A stretch of DNA of 45,328 bases from Candidatus Gastranaerophilales bacterium. Lineage in GTDB: Bacteria > Cyanobacteriota > Vampirovibrionia > Gastranaerophilales > Gastranaerophilaceae. The stretch spans positions 1 to 45,328 of the forward strand of contig CALUTM010000010.1 in assembly GCA_944323705.1 (NCBI GenBank). The letters run 5' to 3'. Under the pieces are notes generated by a model. It searched no databases and was not told where the DNA came from. It was given only the letters and a program-made list of their open reading frames with translations. The translations under genes and the position numbers were made by a program. Of the stretch, positions 1 through 8,162 are shown one piece after another; the stretch's first letter is position 1; the number at the start of each line of letters is the position of its first letter.

Positions 1-308
1 AGCTTAAATTCTCTTGCCATTTCTTCCAATGCTTTATATACCTTGCGTAAAAACGGAGTATCAGTATCTTTTTTTATCTGCATAATTCGCATTGTCTTGG
101 GATGCGTAAGCTGAATATCCAGATAATCCGCAGCCTGACTTCCCCAAGCAGAAGATGATTCATAGATATTAATATTGAACTTCTTATCTCTCAAATAATT
201 TTCCATTACACCTTTAGCCTGATTTAACTGCTCCTTATATGGAGAGTTTACATTTGGGGATATTCTAACATTACCAAAAAGTTTTTTAGTCGGTTTAAAT
301 ATCTTCAT
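1..308 (-). CDS. Unknown protein, N-terminal part (truncated by window edge)
   Basis: An open frame starts with ATG at 308-306 and runs off the left edge, giving about 102 residues beginning MKIFKPTKKLFGNVRISPNV. It is basic and mixed alpha/beta in character, with no motif I recognise. Its ATG overlaps the TGA of the upstream oxidoreductase gamma subunit (ATGA, 4 nt), so it is almost certainly translated by coupling as the next gene of that operon. No signal peptide or membrane segment is visible. The length is unknown because the 3' end lies outside the window. I cannot assign a function; a role tied to the oxidoreductase is only a guess from position. Confidence 0.6.
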   Translation of the reverse strand, partial: MKIFKPTKKLFGNVRISPNVNSPYKEQLNQAKGVMENYLRDKKFNINIYESSSAWGSQAADYLDIQLTHPKTMRIMQIKKDTDTPFLRKVYKALEEMAREFK

Positions 309-847
309 ACCAAAGCACCTTCATTACTCGCAATATTCAAGGCTTTTATATTTAAAGGAATTAAATCTTTTTTCTTCTCTCCCAGAACTTTTTCAATTCC
401 TTTTGCAAGGAATTCTTTTTTTACAATCCCGCAGGCGGAAGCTAAAACTCCAAGAGAAACAACGTTTGTGACTTTGCTTGTACCCAAATCATTCGCAAGT
501 TTCGTCATCGGAACAAAAACATATTTAATATCATTCCGCGGTCTTGCTTCAGCCACAAGAGTAGAATTTGCAACAATTGTTCCGCCTGACTTAACTCTTG
601 TTATAAATCTGTCAAAAGACTGTTGATTAAGAACAATTGCATAATCAGTATCTTGTTTATGTACAGAGCTTACCTCCGAATCCGAAACAACAATTTCGCA
701 ATTAACGGTTCCTCCTCTCATTTCGGCACCGTAACAAGGATACCAGGTTACATTTTTACCCTCAAGCATAAAGGCGTTAGCTAAAATTGTTCCTGCAAGC
801 AATATTCCCTGCCCGCCAAATCCCGCAAATATAAAATTAGTTTCCAT
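305..847 (-). CDS. korC: 2-oxoacid:ferredoxin oxidoreductase, gamma subunit
   Basis: This 180-residue protein is the gamma (C) subunit of a CoA-acylating, ferredoxin-dependent 2-oxoacid oxidoreductase, which decarboxylates 2-oxoacids to acyl-CoA in the cytoplasm. The family hallmark is the N-terminal FAGFGGQGILLAGTILANA, a glycine-rich nucleotide-fold start, followed by a WYPCYGAEMRGGT segment typical of the KorC/VorC group. Length is normal for the family. It is the last recognisable subunit of a four-gene run, delta-alpha-beta-gamma, all on the minus strand. Its stop overlaps the start of the following unknown gene by 4 nt. Sequence alone does not fix whether the substrate is 2-oxoglutarate or branched-chain oxoacids, so the symbol is provisional. 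Confidence 0.88.
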   Translation of the reverse strand: METNFIFAGFGGQGILLAGTILANAFMLEGKNVTWYPCYGAEMRGGTVNCEIVVSDSEVSSVHKQDTDYAIVLNQQSFDRFITRVKSGGTIVANSTLVAEARPRNDIKYVFVPMTKLANDLGTSKVTNVVSLGVLASACGIVKKEFLAKGIEKVLGEKKKDLIPLNIKALNIASNEGALV

Positions 848-901
848 TAATTAACCTCCTTGAACGTACCCGCAACGATTGTAACTTCACTCCAAGCAAC
901 C

Positions 902-1642
902 TTATCCGATATCCTTGAATACACCGAGCGGAAATACTTTTGTCATCTCATTTCTAACTCTTTCATGTGCTTCTTCCGGAGTCATGTGCCAATTTGTAGG
1001 GCAGGAGGACAGTATTTCAACAAACCCGAATCCTTTGCCGTCCAATTGAGTCTGAAAAGCCTTTTTTATTGCCTGTTTTGCCTGATTAATATGCGGAACG
1101 GTATCCAAAGCCACACGTGCGGAATAAGCCGTACCGTCACAGAGAGCAATATGTTCGGCAATCTTTATCGGATAACCGAAATACTCTGCATTTCTTCCCG
1201 TAGGAGATGTCGTCGTTACCTGTCCCATAAGGGTGGTAGGTCCGAGTTGTCCGCCCGTCATTCCGTACGTCGTATTATTAATACATATTGCAGAGATTTT
1301 TTCTCCCCTGAGAGCCGAATGCAAAGATTCCGCAATCCCTATTGAGGCAAAATCGCCGTCACCTGAGTATGTAAAAACAAATTTATCAGGTCTTGCTCTT
1401 TTTACACCCGTTGCCGAAGCTAACGCCCGTCCGTGCGGAGCTTCTACACAATCAATATCAAGAAAATCATACAAAAACACGGAACACCCGACAGAAGTTG
1501 ATGAAATTATATTTTCTCTGATACCCAACTCATCAATAACTTCTGCCACAAGCCTTATTGCAATCCCGTGGTCACAGCCGGGGCAGAAAGTGTATTTAAA
1601 GTCTTTTTTCATTGATTTAGGTATACCAAAAACCTGTTGCAT
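902..1642 (-). CDS. korB: 2-oxoacid:ferredoxin oxidoreductase, beta subunit (TPP-binding)
   Basis: This 246-residue beta subunit binds thiamine pyrophosphate. Visible motifs are FCPGCDHGI near residue 20, with cysteines of the type used to ligate an Fe-S cluster in this family, and the TPP signature GDGD near residue 95 followed about 25 residues later by NNTTYGMTGGQ. The length matches KorB/VorA-type beta chains, which lack the larger domains of single-chain pyruvate:ferredoxin oxidoreductase. It lies 30 nt downstream of the alpha subunit and 54 nt upstream of gamma, so the subunits are probably co-transcribed. In a fermentative anaerobe such an enzyme would supply acyl-CoA and reduced ferredoxin. 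Substrate choice (2-oxoglutarate or 3-methyl-2-oxobutanoate) is unresolved. Confidence 0.9.
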   Translation of the reverse strand: MQQVFGIPKSMKKDFKYTFCPGCDHGIAIRLVAEVIDELGIRENIISSTSVGCSVFLYDFLDIDCVEAPHGRALASATGVKRARPDKFVFTYSGDGDFASIGIAESLHSALRGEKISAICINNTTYGMTGGQLGPTTLMGQVTTTSPTGRNAEYFGYPIKIAEHIALCDGTAYSARVALDTVPHINQAKQAIKKAFQTQLDGKGFGFVEILSSCPTNWHMTPEEAHERVRNEMTKVFPLGVFKDIG

Positions 1643-1672
1643 ATTATTTTCTCCTATCTGCTCCTTTTATAT

Positions 1673-2761
1673 CTACAAACTTGCAGTCAATTGTCTGCTG
1701 CCCTTTAGAATATTTTCCACCGAAGCAACTATCTCTTCTACGCTCAGCCACTCGCCGCAAGCCCTGTTTATGAGACTTACCCTTGAAAGTCCTTCGACTG
1801 CATACTTAACATCTTTAAACATCTGTCCCATGTTCATTTCCACAACGGCAAACTCTTTCCCCCGGCGAGCCAACTCGTAAATTTGTTTATGCGGGAAGGG
1901 GTTAAGCGTTACGGGTCTGAAGCAACCTGCTTTTACGCCATTTTCACGCAAGACTTTCATTGCCGCCTTAATGTTTCTTGTCATCGAACCAAAGGCTACA
2001 AGAACAATATCGGCATCATCCGTTTCAAACTCTTCATAAGTTGTTTCGTTTTCTGCAATAGCTTCAAATTTTCGGTGTAAATCACAAATATGCTGAATTT
2101 GTTTCTTTTCGTCAGTTGCAACCGAATAAATCTTTCTTGCCTCTCTACCCTTTGCTCCGGTTAATGCCCAGGAAGACACATCTATTTCGGGATAAGGATA
2201 TTCACCAAAGCTTGCGGGTTCCATCATTTGTCCCAAAAGCCCGTCAGCAAGGAGCATAACAGGATTTCTGTATTTTTGAGCCAAATAAAATGCCCTGTAT
2301 GTCAAATCAACACATTCCTGAACGGTGGAAGGTGCAAGCACTATCAAGTTATAATCGCCGTTTCCTCCGCCGTAGACAGCTTGGTTATAATCTCCTTGAG
2401 CAGGATAAATATACCCCAAACCCGGTCCCGTTCTCATAACATTTACAACTACAACGGGGAGTTCATCCGATGCGGCATAAGATAAGGCTTCCTGCATTAA
2501 TGATATGGCACAAGATGAAGAGGAGGTCATAGCCTTAACCCCGGTCGCGACAGCACCCATTACCATGTTTATGGCACCGAGTTCACTCTCCGCACAAACA
2601 TACGCTCTTCCAAGCTCCTGCATTTTTCCGCTTAAATACTCGCCAATCTCTGTCTGCGGCGTAATCGGATACCCGAAATAGCACTGACAACCCGCATTCA
2701 CTGCCGCTTGTGCTATTGCATAATTACCTTTAATTAAAACTTTTTCGTTGTTATTTGTCAT
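1673..2761 (-). CDS. korA: 2-oxoacid:ferredoxin oxidoreductase, alpha subunit
   Basis: This 362-residue alpha subunit has the pyrimidine-binding domain of the enzyme. The N-terminal GNYAIAQAAVNAGCQCYFGYP followed by ITPQTEI is the standard opening of KorA/VorB alpha chains. The segment CAESELGAINMVMGA supplies the conserved glutamate region, and the C-terminal part (FRPVTLNPFPHKQIYELA) is the transketolase-C-like domain. Length is typical. It sits between the delta ferredoxin (113 nt upstream, with a short-repeat spacer) and beta (30 nt downstream). Annotation pipelines often call this type VorB; I keep a general name because substrate residues cannot be judged by eye. Confidence 0.9.
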   Translation of the reverse strand: MTNNNEKVLIKGNYAIAQAAVNAGCQCYFGYPITPQTEIGEYLSGKMQELGRAYVCAESELGAINMVMGAVATGVKAMTSSSSCAISLMQEALSYAASDELPVVVVNVMRTGPGLGYIYPAQGDYNQAVYGGGNGDYNLIVLAPSTVQECVDLTYRAFYLAQKYRNPVMLLADGLLGQMMEPASFGEYPYPEIDVSSWALTGAKGREARKIYSVATDEKKQIQHICDLHRKFEAIAENETTYEEFETDDADIVLVAFGSMTRNIKAAMKVLRENGVKAGCFRPVTLNPFPHKQIYELARRGKEFAVVEMNMGQMFKDVKYAVEGLSRVSLINRACGEWLSVEEIVASVENILKGSRQLTASL

Positions 2762-2848
2762 GTTGTCTCCATTTTAAGCTTTTTCCCGATAATATTACTC
2801 ACTTGCGGCATTTGCACAGGACAAGAATCCTGAATTTATTATCCTAGC

Positions 2849-2877
2849 CACTCAGTCACTTAATCACTCAGTCACTA
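2849..2877. repeat. TCACT-type short repeat cluster
   Basis: The spacer contains CACTCAGTCACT, TTAAT, then CACTCAGTCACTA, so a 12-bp unit occurs twice with a 4-5 nt gap. The same lexicon recurs at 11048-11070 and 11167-11194. The minus-strand stop codon of the ferredoxin gene (2877-2875) lies inside this repeat. Confidence 0.6.
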
Positions 2878-3081
2878 TCTAAAGACCTCAATCGCCAAAT
2901 CCGGGCATCTCTTTGCACACATTGCACAAGCAATGCACTCTCCGTTTTTATCGTCAAACTCCACCATATAATCGCCAAGCCTGTTTGTCTTGTCACTCTT
3001 TTTGATAAGCCCTTTCGGGCAGGTTGTTGTGCAAATATAACAAGATTTACAACGATTATTATTAATAACTATCTTTCCCAT
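2875..3081 (-). CDS. korD: 2-oxoacid:ferredoxin oxidoreductase, delta subunit (2x[4Fe-4S] ferredoxin)
   Basis: This 68-residue bacterial-type ferredoxin has two complete CxxCxxCxxxCP motifs, CKSCYICTTTCP near residues 13-24 and CIACAMCAKRCP near residues 50-61, which bind two [4Fe-4S] clusters. It is the first gene of the oxidoreductase operon and probably serves as the integral delta subunit that takes electrons from the beta-chain cluster. An AGGAG-type ribosome site precedes the ATG at 3081. Its 3' end falls in a TCACT repeat cluster that contributes the stop codon, suggesting the repeat arose in or beside the gene's end. An independent soluble ferredoxin is possible but less likely given the neighbours. 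Confidence 0.9.
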   Translation of the reverse strand: MGKIVINNNRCKSCYICTTTCPKGLIKKSDKTNRLGDYMVEFDDKNGECIACAMCAKRCPDLAIEVFR

Positions 3082-3257
3082 AACTACTCCTGTTCAATTA
3101 AAAATTATAGCACTAACAACATTTTCAGACCTTTTTTGTAAAGATTTGTAAAAAATCTTTCTAAAAGCGTTATTAAATTTTTAAGTGTGGAATTAAAGAG
3201 ATATGTGACAAATGCAAGGACGCATTCGTAGGATGTGACGCCAGAAAGGAGTAAAAA

Positions 3258-4151
3258 ATGGCAATTACGATTAACACAAACATTTCATCCCTCATCGTTC
3301 AATCAAATTTGAACAAAGCAACCAATTCACTGAACAGTGCAATTGAAAGAATGACCACAGGTTACAAAATTAACCACGCCGCAGACAACGCAGCAGGTTA
3401 TTCTATTGCAACAAACTGGGAAACTCAGTTGGGTTCTTTGGATGTTGCGGCAGACAACGCTGCAACCGGTGCAGACATGTTGACAACATTGGAAGACACT
3501 TATTCACTTGTATCTTCTCACTTACAGCGTGTCAGAGACTTGACAGAACAAGCTGCAAACGGCACTTACGGTTCTGATTCTTTGAAAGCAATTCAATCAG
3601 AAATTACCGCAAGACTTGAAGAAATTGACCGTATTGCTGCAAACTGTGAATTTAACGGTTTGAACATGATGGATGGTTCAATGAATAATGACATCTCTCT
3701 TCAAGTCGGTTTATACAGTGATGAATCAAGCCAAATTGCACTTGACGCTTCTTTATTCAAAGCAGGTGATGTTGCAACGCTATTCACCGATTATGGAGAG
3801 ACTCCAGATGCTACTATTGAAGAAGTCGCAAAATTGTGTTCCGGTTATGATAGTGATGCTAGCAAAATTGTAGGCGGTCAGGCTGAAATGCTTGATAAAA
3901 TTGATAAAGTAATAAATGAAATATCTGCTCGTACTACTACATTAGGTTCTGCTCAGAACAGAATTGAATCTGCAATAGAATCTATTGAAGTTCAATCAGA
4001 AAACATTACATCATCTCTATCAACCCTCAGAGACGCCGATGTAGCCGAAGAATCTTCAAACTATATAAAAGCACAAATATTACAACAGGCTTCAGCAACA
4101 TTGCTTGCTACAGCAAACCAAACACCAAGTATCGCATTGAACCTGTTATAA
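3258..4151 (+). CDS. Flagellin
   Basis: This 297-residue protein has both conserved flagellin ends. The N-terminal D0/D1 helix reads AITINTNISSLIVQSNLNKA and continues with ERMTTGYKINHAADNAAGYSI. The C-terminal helix includes RDADVAEESSNYIKAQILQQ and ends in a hydrophobic leucine-rich tail. The central region (about residues 135-195) is short and is the variable, surface-exposed part, so this is a small flagellin. A strong AAAGGAG site lies 7 nt before the ATG. No other structural flagellar gene adjoins it, although a FliA-like sigma gene and an FlhA C-domain homologue occur elsewhere in the window. I could not find a clear sigma-28 promoter in the 176-bp upstream spacer. Confidence 0.93.
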   Translation: MAITINTNISSLIVQSNLNKATNSLNSAIERMTTGYKINHAADNAAGYSIATNWETQLGSLDVAADNAATGADMLTTLEDTYSLVSSHLQRVRDLTEQAANGTYGSDSLKAIQSEITARLEEIDRIAANCEFNGLNMMDGSMNNDISLQVGLYSDESSQIALDASLFKAGDVATLFTDYGETPDATIEEVAKLCSGYDSDASKIVGGQAEMLDKIDKVINEISARTTTLGSAQNRIESAIESIEVQSENITSSLSTLRDADVAEESSNYIKAQILQQASATLLATANQTPSIALNLL

Positions 4152-4179
4152 TGATTTTGGGGATATATTTACCCTGTGA

Positions 4180-4210
4180 AAAAGCAAGGACTTGTTTAGT
4201 CCTTGCTTTT
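4180..4210 (+). terminator. Rho-independent terminator after flagellin
   Basis: A perfect 12-bp stem (AAAAGCAAGGAC / GTCCTTGCTTTT) encloses a 7-nt loop, with the T-rich arm at the 3' side. It lies 28 nt after the flagellin stop and makes that gene monocistronic. Confidence 0.9.
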
Positions 4211-4287
4211 ATGTTTCCCAAAGAAGCAAAATTTACCCTGTTCAAAAATATACGGATTATATGTTACAATAAAAGAAGAATAGCTTT

Positions 4288-6594
4288 ATGAGGTTTTTTA
4301 TGTACAGTTTTCCCTTTGAACTTGATGATTTTCAAAAAGAAGCATGTAAATGTATATCCGACGGAAAAAGTGTTGTTGTTTGTGCACCAACAGGAGCCGG
4401 AAAGACAGTAATAGCACAACATGCAATCCACTGTGCTTTGGAAGAAGGGAAAAAAGTATTCTACACAACCCCGCTTAAGGCACTTTCTAACCAAAAATAC
4501 AATGACTTTTCAGAAAAATACGGCTCTGATAAAGTCGGACTTTTAACAGGTGATACGTCCATTAACCGTTCGGGACAGATTGTTGTTATGACAACGGAAG
4601 TTTTCAGAAATATGCTCTATGGCACAAACTTCGGCTCGGTTACCGACAACCTCAAGGACGTAAAGTATGTAATATTGGATGAAGTCCATTATATGAACGA
4701 TGAACAAAGAGGTACTGTCTGGGAAGAAAGTATTATCTACTGCCCGACAAATGTTCAAATAATTGCACTTTCAGCAACCGTTGCAAATGCCGACAAACTC
4801 ACGGAATGGATTAATACGGTGCACTCCAGAACAGAGCTCATAAACACAGATTTCCGCCCTGTCCCTTTAAGGTTTTATTATTTTGACTCGTCGCAGCCCA
4901 ACACGCTGCTTCCGCTTTTGACACCCAGCGGGGCTTTGAATAAAAAAATTAAACCAGAAAAAAAAGTATTCAAAAGAGGAAAAACGGTACAAAAACGGAA
5001 CACTGTAAAAGATGTTGTAAGAAATCTTCAGGCACAAAACATGCTTCCGGCAATCTACTTTACGTTTTCAAGAAAAAAATGTGATGAGCAAATGGAAAGT
5101 TGTGCTTCTCTCTGCCTTGTAACCCCAAAAGAACAGGAAGAAATAAGACAAATAATCGATGAATATATAGCGGAAAATCCCTACCTGTATAAGAACAAGC
5201 ATATAGAATACCTGCTTTTGGGTGTTGCATCACATCATGCGGGACTTCTTCCGGGATGGAAAGTTCTTGTTGAAAAGCTTTTTCAAAAGGGGTTAATAAA
5301 AGTTGTTTTTGCTACAGAGACATTGGCAGCAGGAATTAACATGCCTGCCCGCTCTACAGTTATAAGCTCGATTAGCAAAAGGACCGACAGCGGGCATAGG
5401 ACACTCACGCCAAGCGAATTTTTACAAATGTCGGGAAGAGCAGGAAGAAGAGGAATGGACGAAATTGGATACGTGGTTATTGTGGGTTCCCCATTCCAAA
5501 CACCGGAAGAGGTGGCAGAGTTGGTACTGAGTGACGCAAATCCGCTCGAAAGCAAGTTTTCTCCAAGCTATTCAATGGTCTTGAACCTTTTACAAAGATT
5601 CTCTCTTGAAGAGGCAAAAGAACTTGTTTTAAAAAGTTTCGGCTACTATTCCTCTAACACCAGATTAGAGCCGCTATTAAAGCTTCAGGAATTAAACAAC
5701 GAAAAAATAGAAGAATGTAACTCTTTTAAGTGTTTTTGCAAAAAAACTAATGAAGATTTGTTGGAATATAATAAAATCCGTGAAATTTATGTCCAAAACA
5801 GAAGGGTTTTCAAAACAATTCAAAAACAAGAAAAGAAAAAAAACAGACCGCTTTCCGCAGAAGCTCAGGAATTTGGCAGGCAGACAAAGCAAATGTTACA
5901 TAAAATGCATTCCTACGAATGTGATACATGCAAACTTTTCAAAAAGCACATGAAAATTTTGGATGTTCTTAACAGATACCAGGCAAAACAAAAAGAGCTG
6001 AATAAAGAAATCGAAAAACAGAAGGATATTTTTTGGAATAAATTCCTCTCACATAAAGCAGTGTTGGAAGAATACGGCTACTTAAAAGACAACTATCCGA
6101 CAGAACAAGGCGTTACAATATCTCAGATACGCTCAGAAAACGAACTCTTTCTTGCAAGAATTATATTCTCCGACGTGCTTTTGGGGCTTACTCCCGCAGA
6201 GCTTGCTTCCGTAATTTGTGCTATTACGACAGAAGATATGAGAGCTGATTTATACTCACAGCTGCCTCTGTCTCCAAATGTCCGTAAACGTCTTAATAAA
6301 ATCAAAGACATTAGACGTGATTTAGACAAAAAACAAAAAAATCACGATGTCGAAGACCCGATGTATATCAACGGTTTTTATTCTCCGTTGATTGAAATGT
6401 GGGCTAACGGCTCCGAATGGGACGATATTATTGACCAGGTAGATATGGGAGAAGGAGATATCGTCAGATGTTTTAAACGCGTAATTGATGTATTAAGGCA
6501 ATTCTGTACAATATCAAACATTCCCGAAGAACTTGCATTCACAGCAAGAGAAGCTATTGAACTTATACAAAGAAGCCCGATTGATATCGATTAA
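4288..6594 (+). CDS. Ski2/Mtr4-like DEVH-box helicase
   Basis: This 768-residue superfamily 2 helicase resembles the Ski2/Mtr4/DOB1 group of RNA helicases. The order of motifs is: Q-region FELDDFQKEA, Walker A APTGAGKT (about 33-40), Walker B DEVHYMND (about 131), SATVAN motif III, and motif VI QMSGRAGRRGMDE (about 380-392). The long C-terminal part is helical and lysine-rich, with a Cys-x2-Cys pair (CDTCKLF) near residue 550. Two starts are possible: ATG 4288, or ATG 4300, which has AGG 6 nt upstream. A TACAAT -10-like box lies at 4265-4270. Proteins of this type occur in cyanobacteria, where RNA processing is assumed; function here is inferred from family only. Confidence 0.88.
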   Translation: MRFFMYSFPFELDDFQKEACKCISDGKSVVVCAPTGAGKTVIAQHAIHCALEEGKKVFYTTPLKALSNQKYNDFSEKYGSDKVGLLTGDTSINRSGQIVVMTTEVFRNMLYGTNFGSVTDNLKDVKYVILDEVHYMNDEQRGTVWEESIIYCPTNVQIIALSATVANADKLTEWINTVHSRTELINTDFRPVPLRFYYFDSSQPNTLLPLLTPSGALNKKIKPEKKVFKRGKTVQKRNTVKDVVRNLQAQNMLPAIYFTFSRKKCDEQMESCASLCLVTPKEQEEIRQIIDEYIAENPYLYKNKHIEYLLLGVASHHAGLLPGWKVLVEKLFQKGLIKVVFATETLAAGINMPARSTVISSISKRTDSGHRTLTPSEFLQMSGRAGRRGMDEIGYVVIVGSPFQTPEEVAELVLSDANPLESKFSPSYSMVLNLLQRFSLEEAKELVLKSFGYYSSNTRLEPLLKLQELNNEKIEECNSFKCFCKKTNEDLLEYNKIREIYVQNRRVFKTIQKQEKKKNRPLSAEAQEFGRQTKQMLHKMHSYECDTCKLFKKHMKILDVLNRYQAKQKELNKEIEKQKDIFWNKFLSHKAVLEEYGYLKDNYPTEQGVTISQIRSENELFLARIIFSDVLLGLTPAELASVICAITTEDMRADLYSQLPLSPNVRKRLNKIKDIRRDLDKKQKNHDVEDPMYINGFYSPLIEMWANGSEWDDIIDQVDMGEGDIVRCFKRVIDVLRQFCTISNIPEELAFTAREAIELIQRSPIDID

Positions 6595-6595
6595 T

Positions 6596-6745
6596 TTATC
6601 TGGGGAAAACAATCTTTACAACACGGTCACCGACTTTAAAAAAACCTTTCTCCTCACCTGACAAATCAAACTTTGGCTGTTTCGGAAGCGGTTTGGTCGG
6701 TTTTTTAGGCGGAGTAACCGCTACCTTGGGAGTAATTTTTATCAT
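6596..6745 (-). CDS. Small Pro/Lys-rich protein (49 aa)
   Basis: An ATG at 6745 opens a 49-residue frame beginning MIKITPKVAVTPPKKPTKPL and ending GFFKVGDRVVKIVFPR. The N-terminal half is a basic, proline-rich tail, and the C-terminal half (FFKVGDRVVKIVF) looks like one short beta-hairpin of SH3-like character. It converges with the helicase gene, their stop codons being almost adjacent (6594/6596). The ribosome site is weak (GTGAG). Support comes from the coherent low-complexity tail plus hydrophobic beta pattern, not from homology, so it may be a chance frame. I do not recognise it. Confidence 0.45.
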   Translation of the reverse strand: MIKITPKVAVTPPKKPTKPLPKQPKFDLSGEEKGFFKVGDRVVKIVFPR

Positions 6746-6802
6746 AATTAATCTCACTATTAAGTACTAACAGTAATTAAAAACCTGTAAAAATAAAATT
6801 TG

Positions 6803-7201
6803 CTACTCTTCAGGAACTTCTATCTCAACATCATCAACGTTATCCTGATCTTCTTTTTTAATGATGTCAATGACATTTTTTGCCATTTCCTTGGCAATTA
6901 CGCTCCTTGTCGAATCAGGACAATTTTGCAGAAGACTTATTGCGGTCCTTAACGTTCCGTCCAAATCATACCAACGCCCATGCTTTGAATCATCCAAAAC
7001 ATCCTCTGTTGCTGATACTATGTCTTCTACAGATTCATATTCAGTACTTGATAAATGGTGCTCCGTAATAATTTTAATTAAATTTAACGCAACTTTAATC
7101 TGAGTCTCGTCATCAGACTCTTCAAGGGTTTTCATTGCAGAAGATAAAACCGGATCCTTATCGTACCAACGTCTGGCATTTGTTGAAAACTCTTCCTTCA
7201 T
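6803..7201 (-). CDS. Unknown acidic protein with duplicated RWYD module
   Basis: From the ATG at 7201, which has AGGAGG 5 nt upstream, this gives 132 residues; an earlier ATG at 7216 lacks that site. The protein is two copies of one helical module of about 55 residues. The first begins ARRWYDKDPVLSSAMKTLEE and the second begins GRWYDLDGTLRTAISLLQNC. Each is followed by a helix ending in ...LIKII or ...VIDII, and a strongly acidic tail closes the chain. No signal peptide or membrane segment is seen. I do not know the family; the shape suggests a small helical protein-protein interaction module. Confidence 0.8.
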   Translation of the reverse strand: MKEEFSTNARRWYDKDPVLSSAMKTLEESDDETQIKVALNLIKIITEHHLSSTEYESVEDIVSATEDVLDDSKHGRWYDLDGTLRTAISLLQNCPDSTRSVIAKEMAKNVIDIIKKEDQDNVDDVEIEVPEE

Positions 7202-7247
7202 AAAACCCTCCTGCATATATTAACTAGACCATTATACAATATAATTC

Positions 7248-8069
7248 TTAATTTGTAAAACCGTTTAACATCAGATTGTATAAAAACCTTTTTCTTATTG
7301 TTATCGGCAGAACTTGTGACTTCATATTATTATTTGTTTGTTTTGAGGAAGTTCTCTTTAGAATGATTGCATAATTAGTATTATTAGACTTAACAGACTT
7401 AAATAAATTTGATGTAATCGTGTCCAAATTATTCTCTGATAAATCCGGCTTTTTTAACATAATATTATTAGCATAACTTTCCTCTTCTACATTTATTGTT
7501 TCATAACCTGAAACAATTTCCGTAGATACATATCCTTCTTCATCAAAACTATTGTTTACATGAGTCTCATGACCAATATTATCTATTATCGTATAAGAGG
7601 CAACGCCATTACCTTTGCCAATATCTGCTATCTTAATCACCTGATTGTCATCTTTGTATTCGACAACTCTACCAAGTTTATCATATACATAAAACTGAGT
7701 TGATACCGCTAATTTATTAATAAAACTTTTTATCATAATAATTCTGTTTGATTTATCGTATTCGTAAGTAACGGATAACTCATTATCACCATACTTTATA
7801 ACATTTTGTATTCTGTTTTTTTTATCATAATCTATACGATAAGTAACTCCTCCATGCTTATTGTATAAAATTTTAGATGCTGCACCTTCTTTAAATTCCT
7901 CGGTTTTATACAGCACCTCGTCTTTATAATAATTAATCTTTGCAATAGATTTGCCCATATAAAAAACTTCTTTTATCAAGCTATTATCATCTTTAGAATA
8001 ATAATTTTCAGATACTGTTCTTCCCCAATGATCCTTATTCTCAAGTACAACAAAATTATTTTTTATCAT
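7248..8069 (-). CDS. YD-repeat-like protein of unknown function
   Basis: The best start is ATG 8069, with GGAGAG 6 nt upstream, giving 273 residues; 8072 is adjacent. The chain is a series of short beta-repeat units with Tyr-Asp pairs, such as YRIDYDKKNRIQNVIKYGD, YEYDKSNRIIMIKSF and VYDKLGRVVEYKDD. These resemble the YD repeats of RHS/teneurin-type proteins, though only about five units are present and there is no toxin or RHS core domain. No signal peptide is visible. The C-terminus becomes Asn/Ser/Lys-rich and basic. It lies between the RWYD protein and a response regulator on the same strand. Function unknown. Confidence 0.72.
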   Translation of the reverse strand: MIKNNFVVLENKDHWGRTVSENYYSKDDNSLIKEVFYMGKSIAKINYYKDEVLYKTEEFKEGAASKILYNKHGGVTYRIDYDKKNRIQNVIKYGDNELSVTYEYDKSNRIIMIKSFINKLAVSTQFYVYDKLGRVVEYKDDNQVIKIADIGKGNGVASYTIIDNIGHETHVNNSFDEEGYVSTEIVSGYETINVEEESYANNIMLKKPDLSENNLDTITSNLFKSVKSNNTNYAIILKRTSSKQTNNNMKSQVLPITIRKRFLYNLMLNGFTN

Positions 8070-8162
8070 CATATGCTCTCCGATTGATTTAAACATATCC
8101 TATATTATATATAAAGTATATACTTTGCATGAAATTGCCTTTTCGTTACAAAACGTTACATC

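Noticed and set aside
860-1880. Plus-strand frames of 161 and 215 residues across 860-1880
   Set aside because: They lie antisense to the well-supported oxidoreductase beta and alpha genes and have no family motif or ribosome site; they are shadow frames.
2849-2877. CRISPR-like array
   Set aside because: Repeat units are 5-14 bp with almost no spacers, no cas gene is present, and copies are scattered.
305-3081. Pyruvate:ferredoxin oxidoreductase
   Set aside because: The alpha and beta chains have Kor/Vor-type openings and a beta chain of 246 residues; pyruvate-specific features could not be seen, so a general 2-oxoacid name is used.
3082-3257. Sigma-28 promoter for flagellin
   Set aside because: I looked for TAAA-N15-GCCGATAA and close variants and found only TAAA boxes without a matching -10. 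A small AAAGATTT hairpin is present, but no promoter call is justified.
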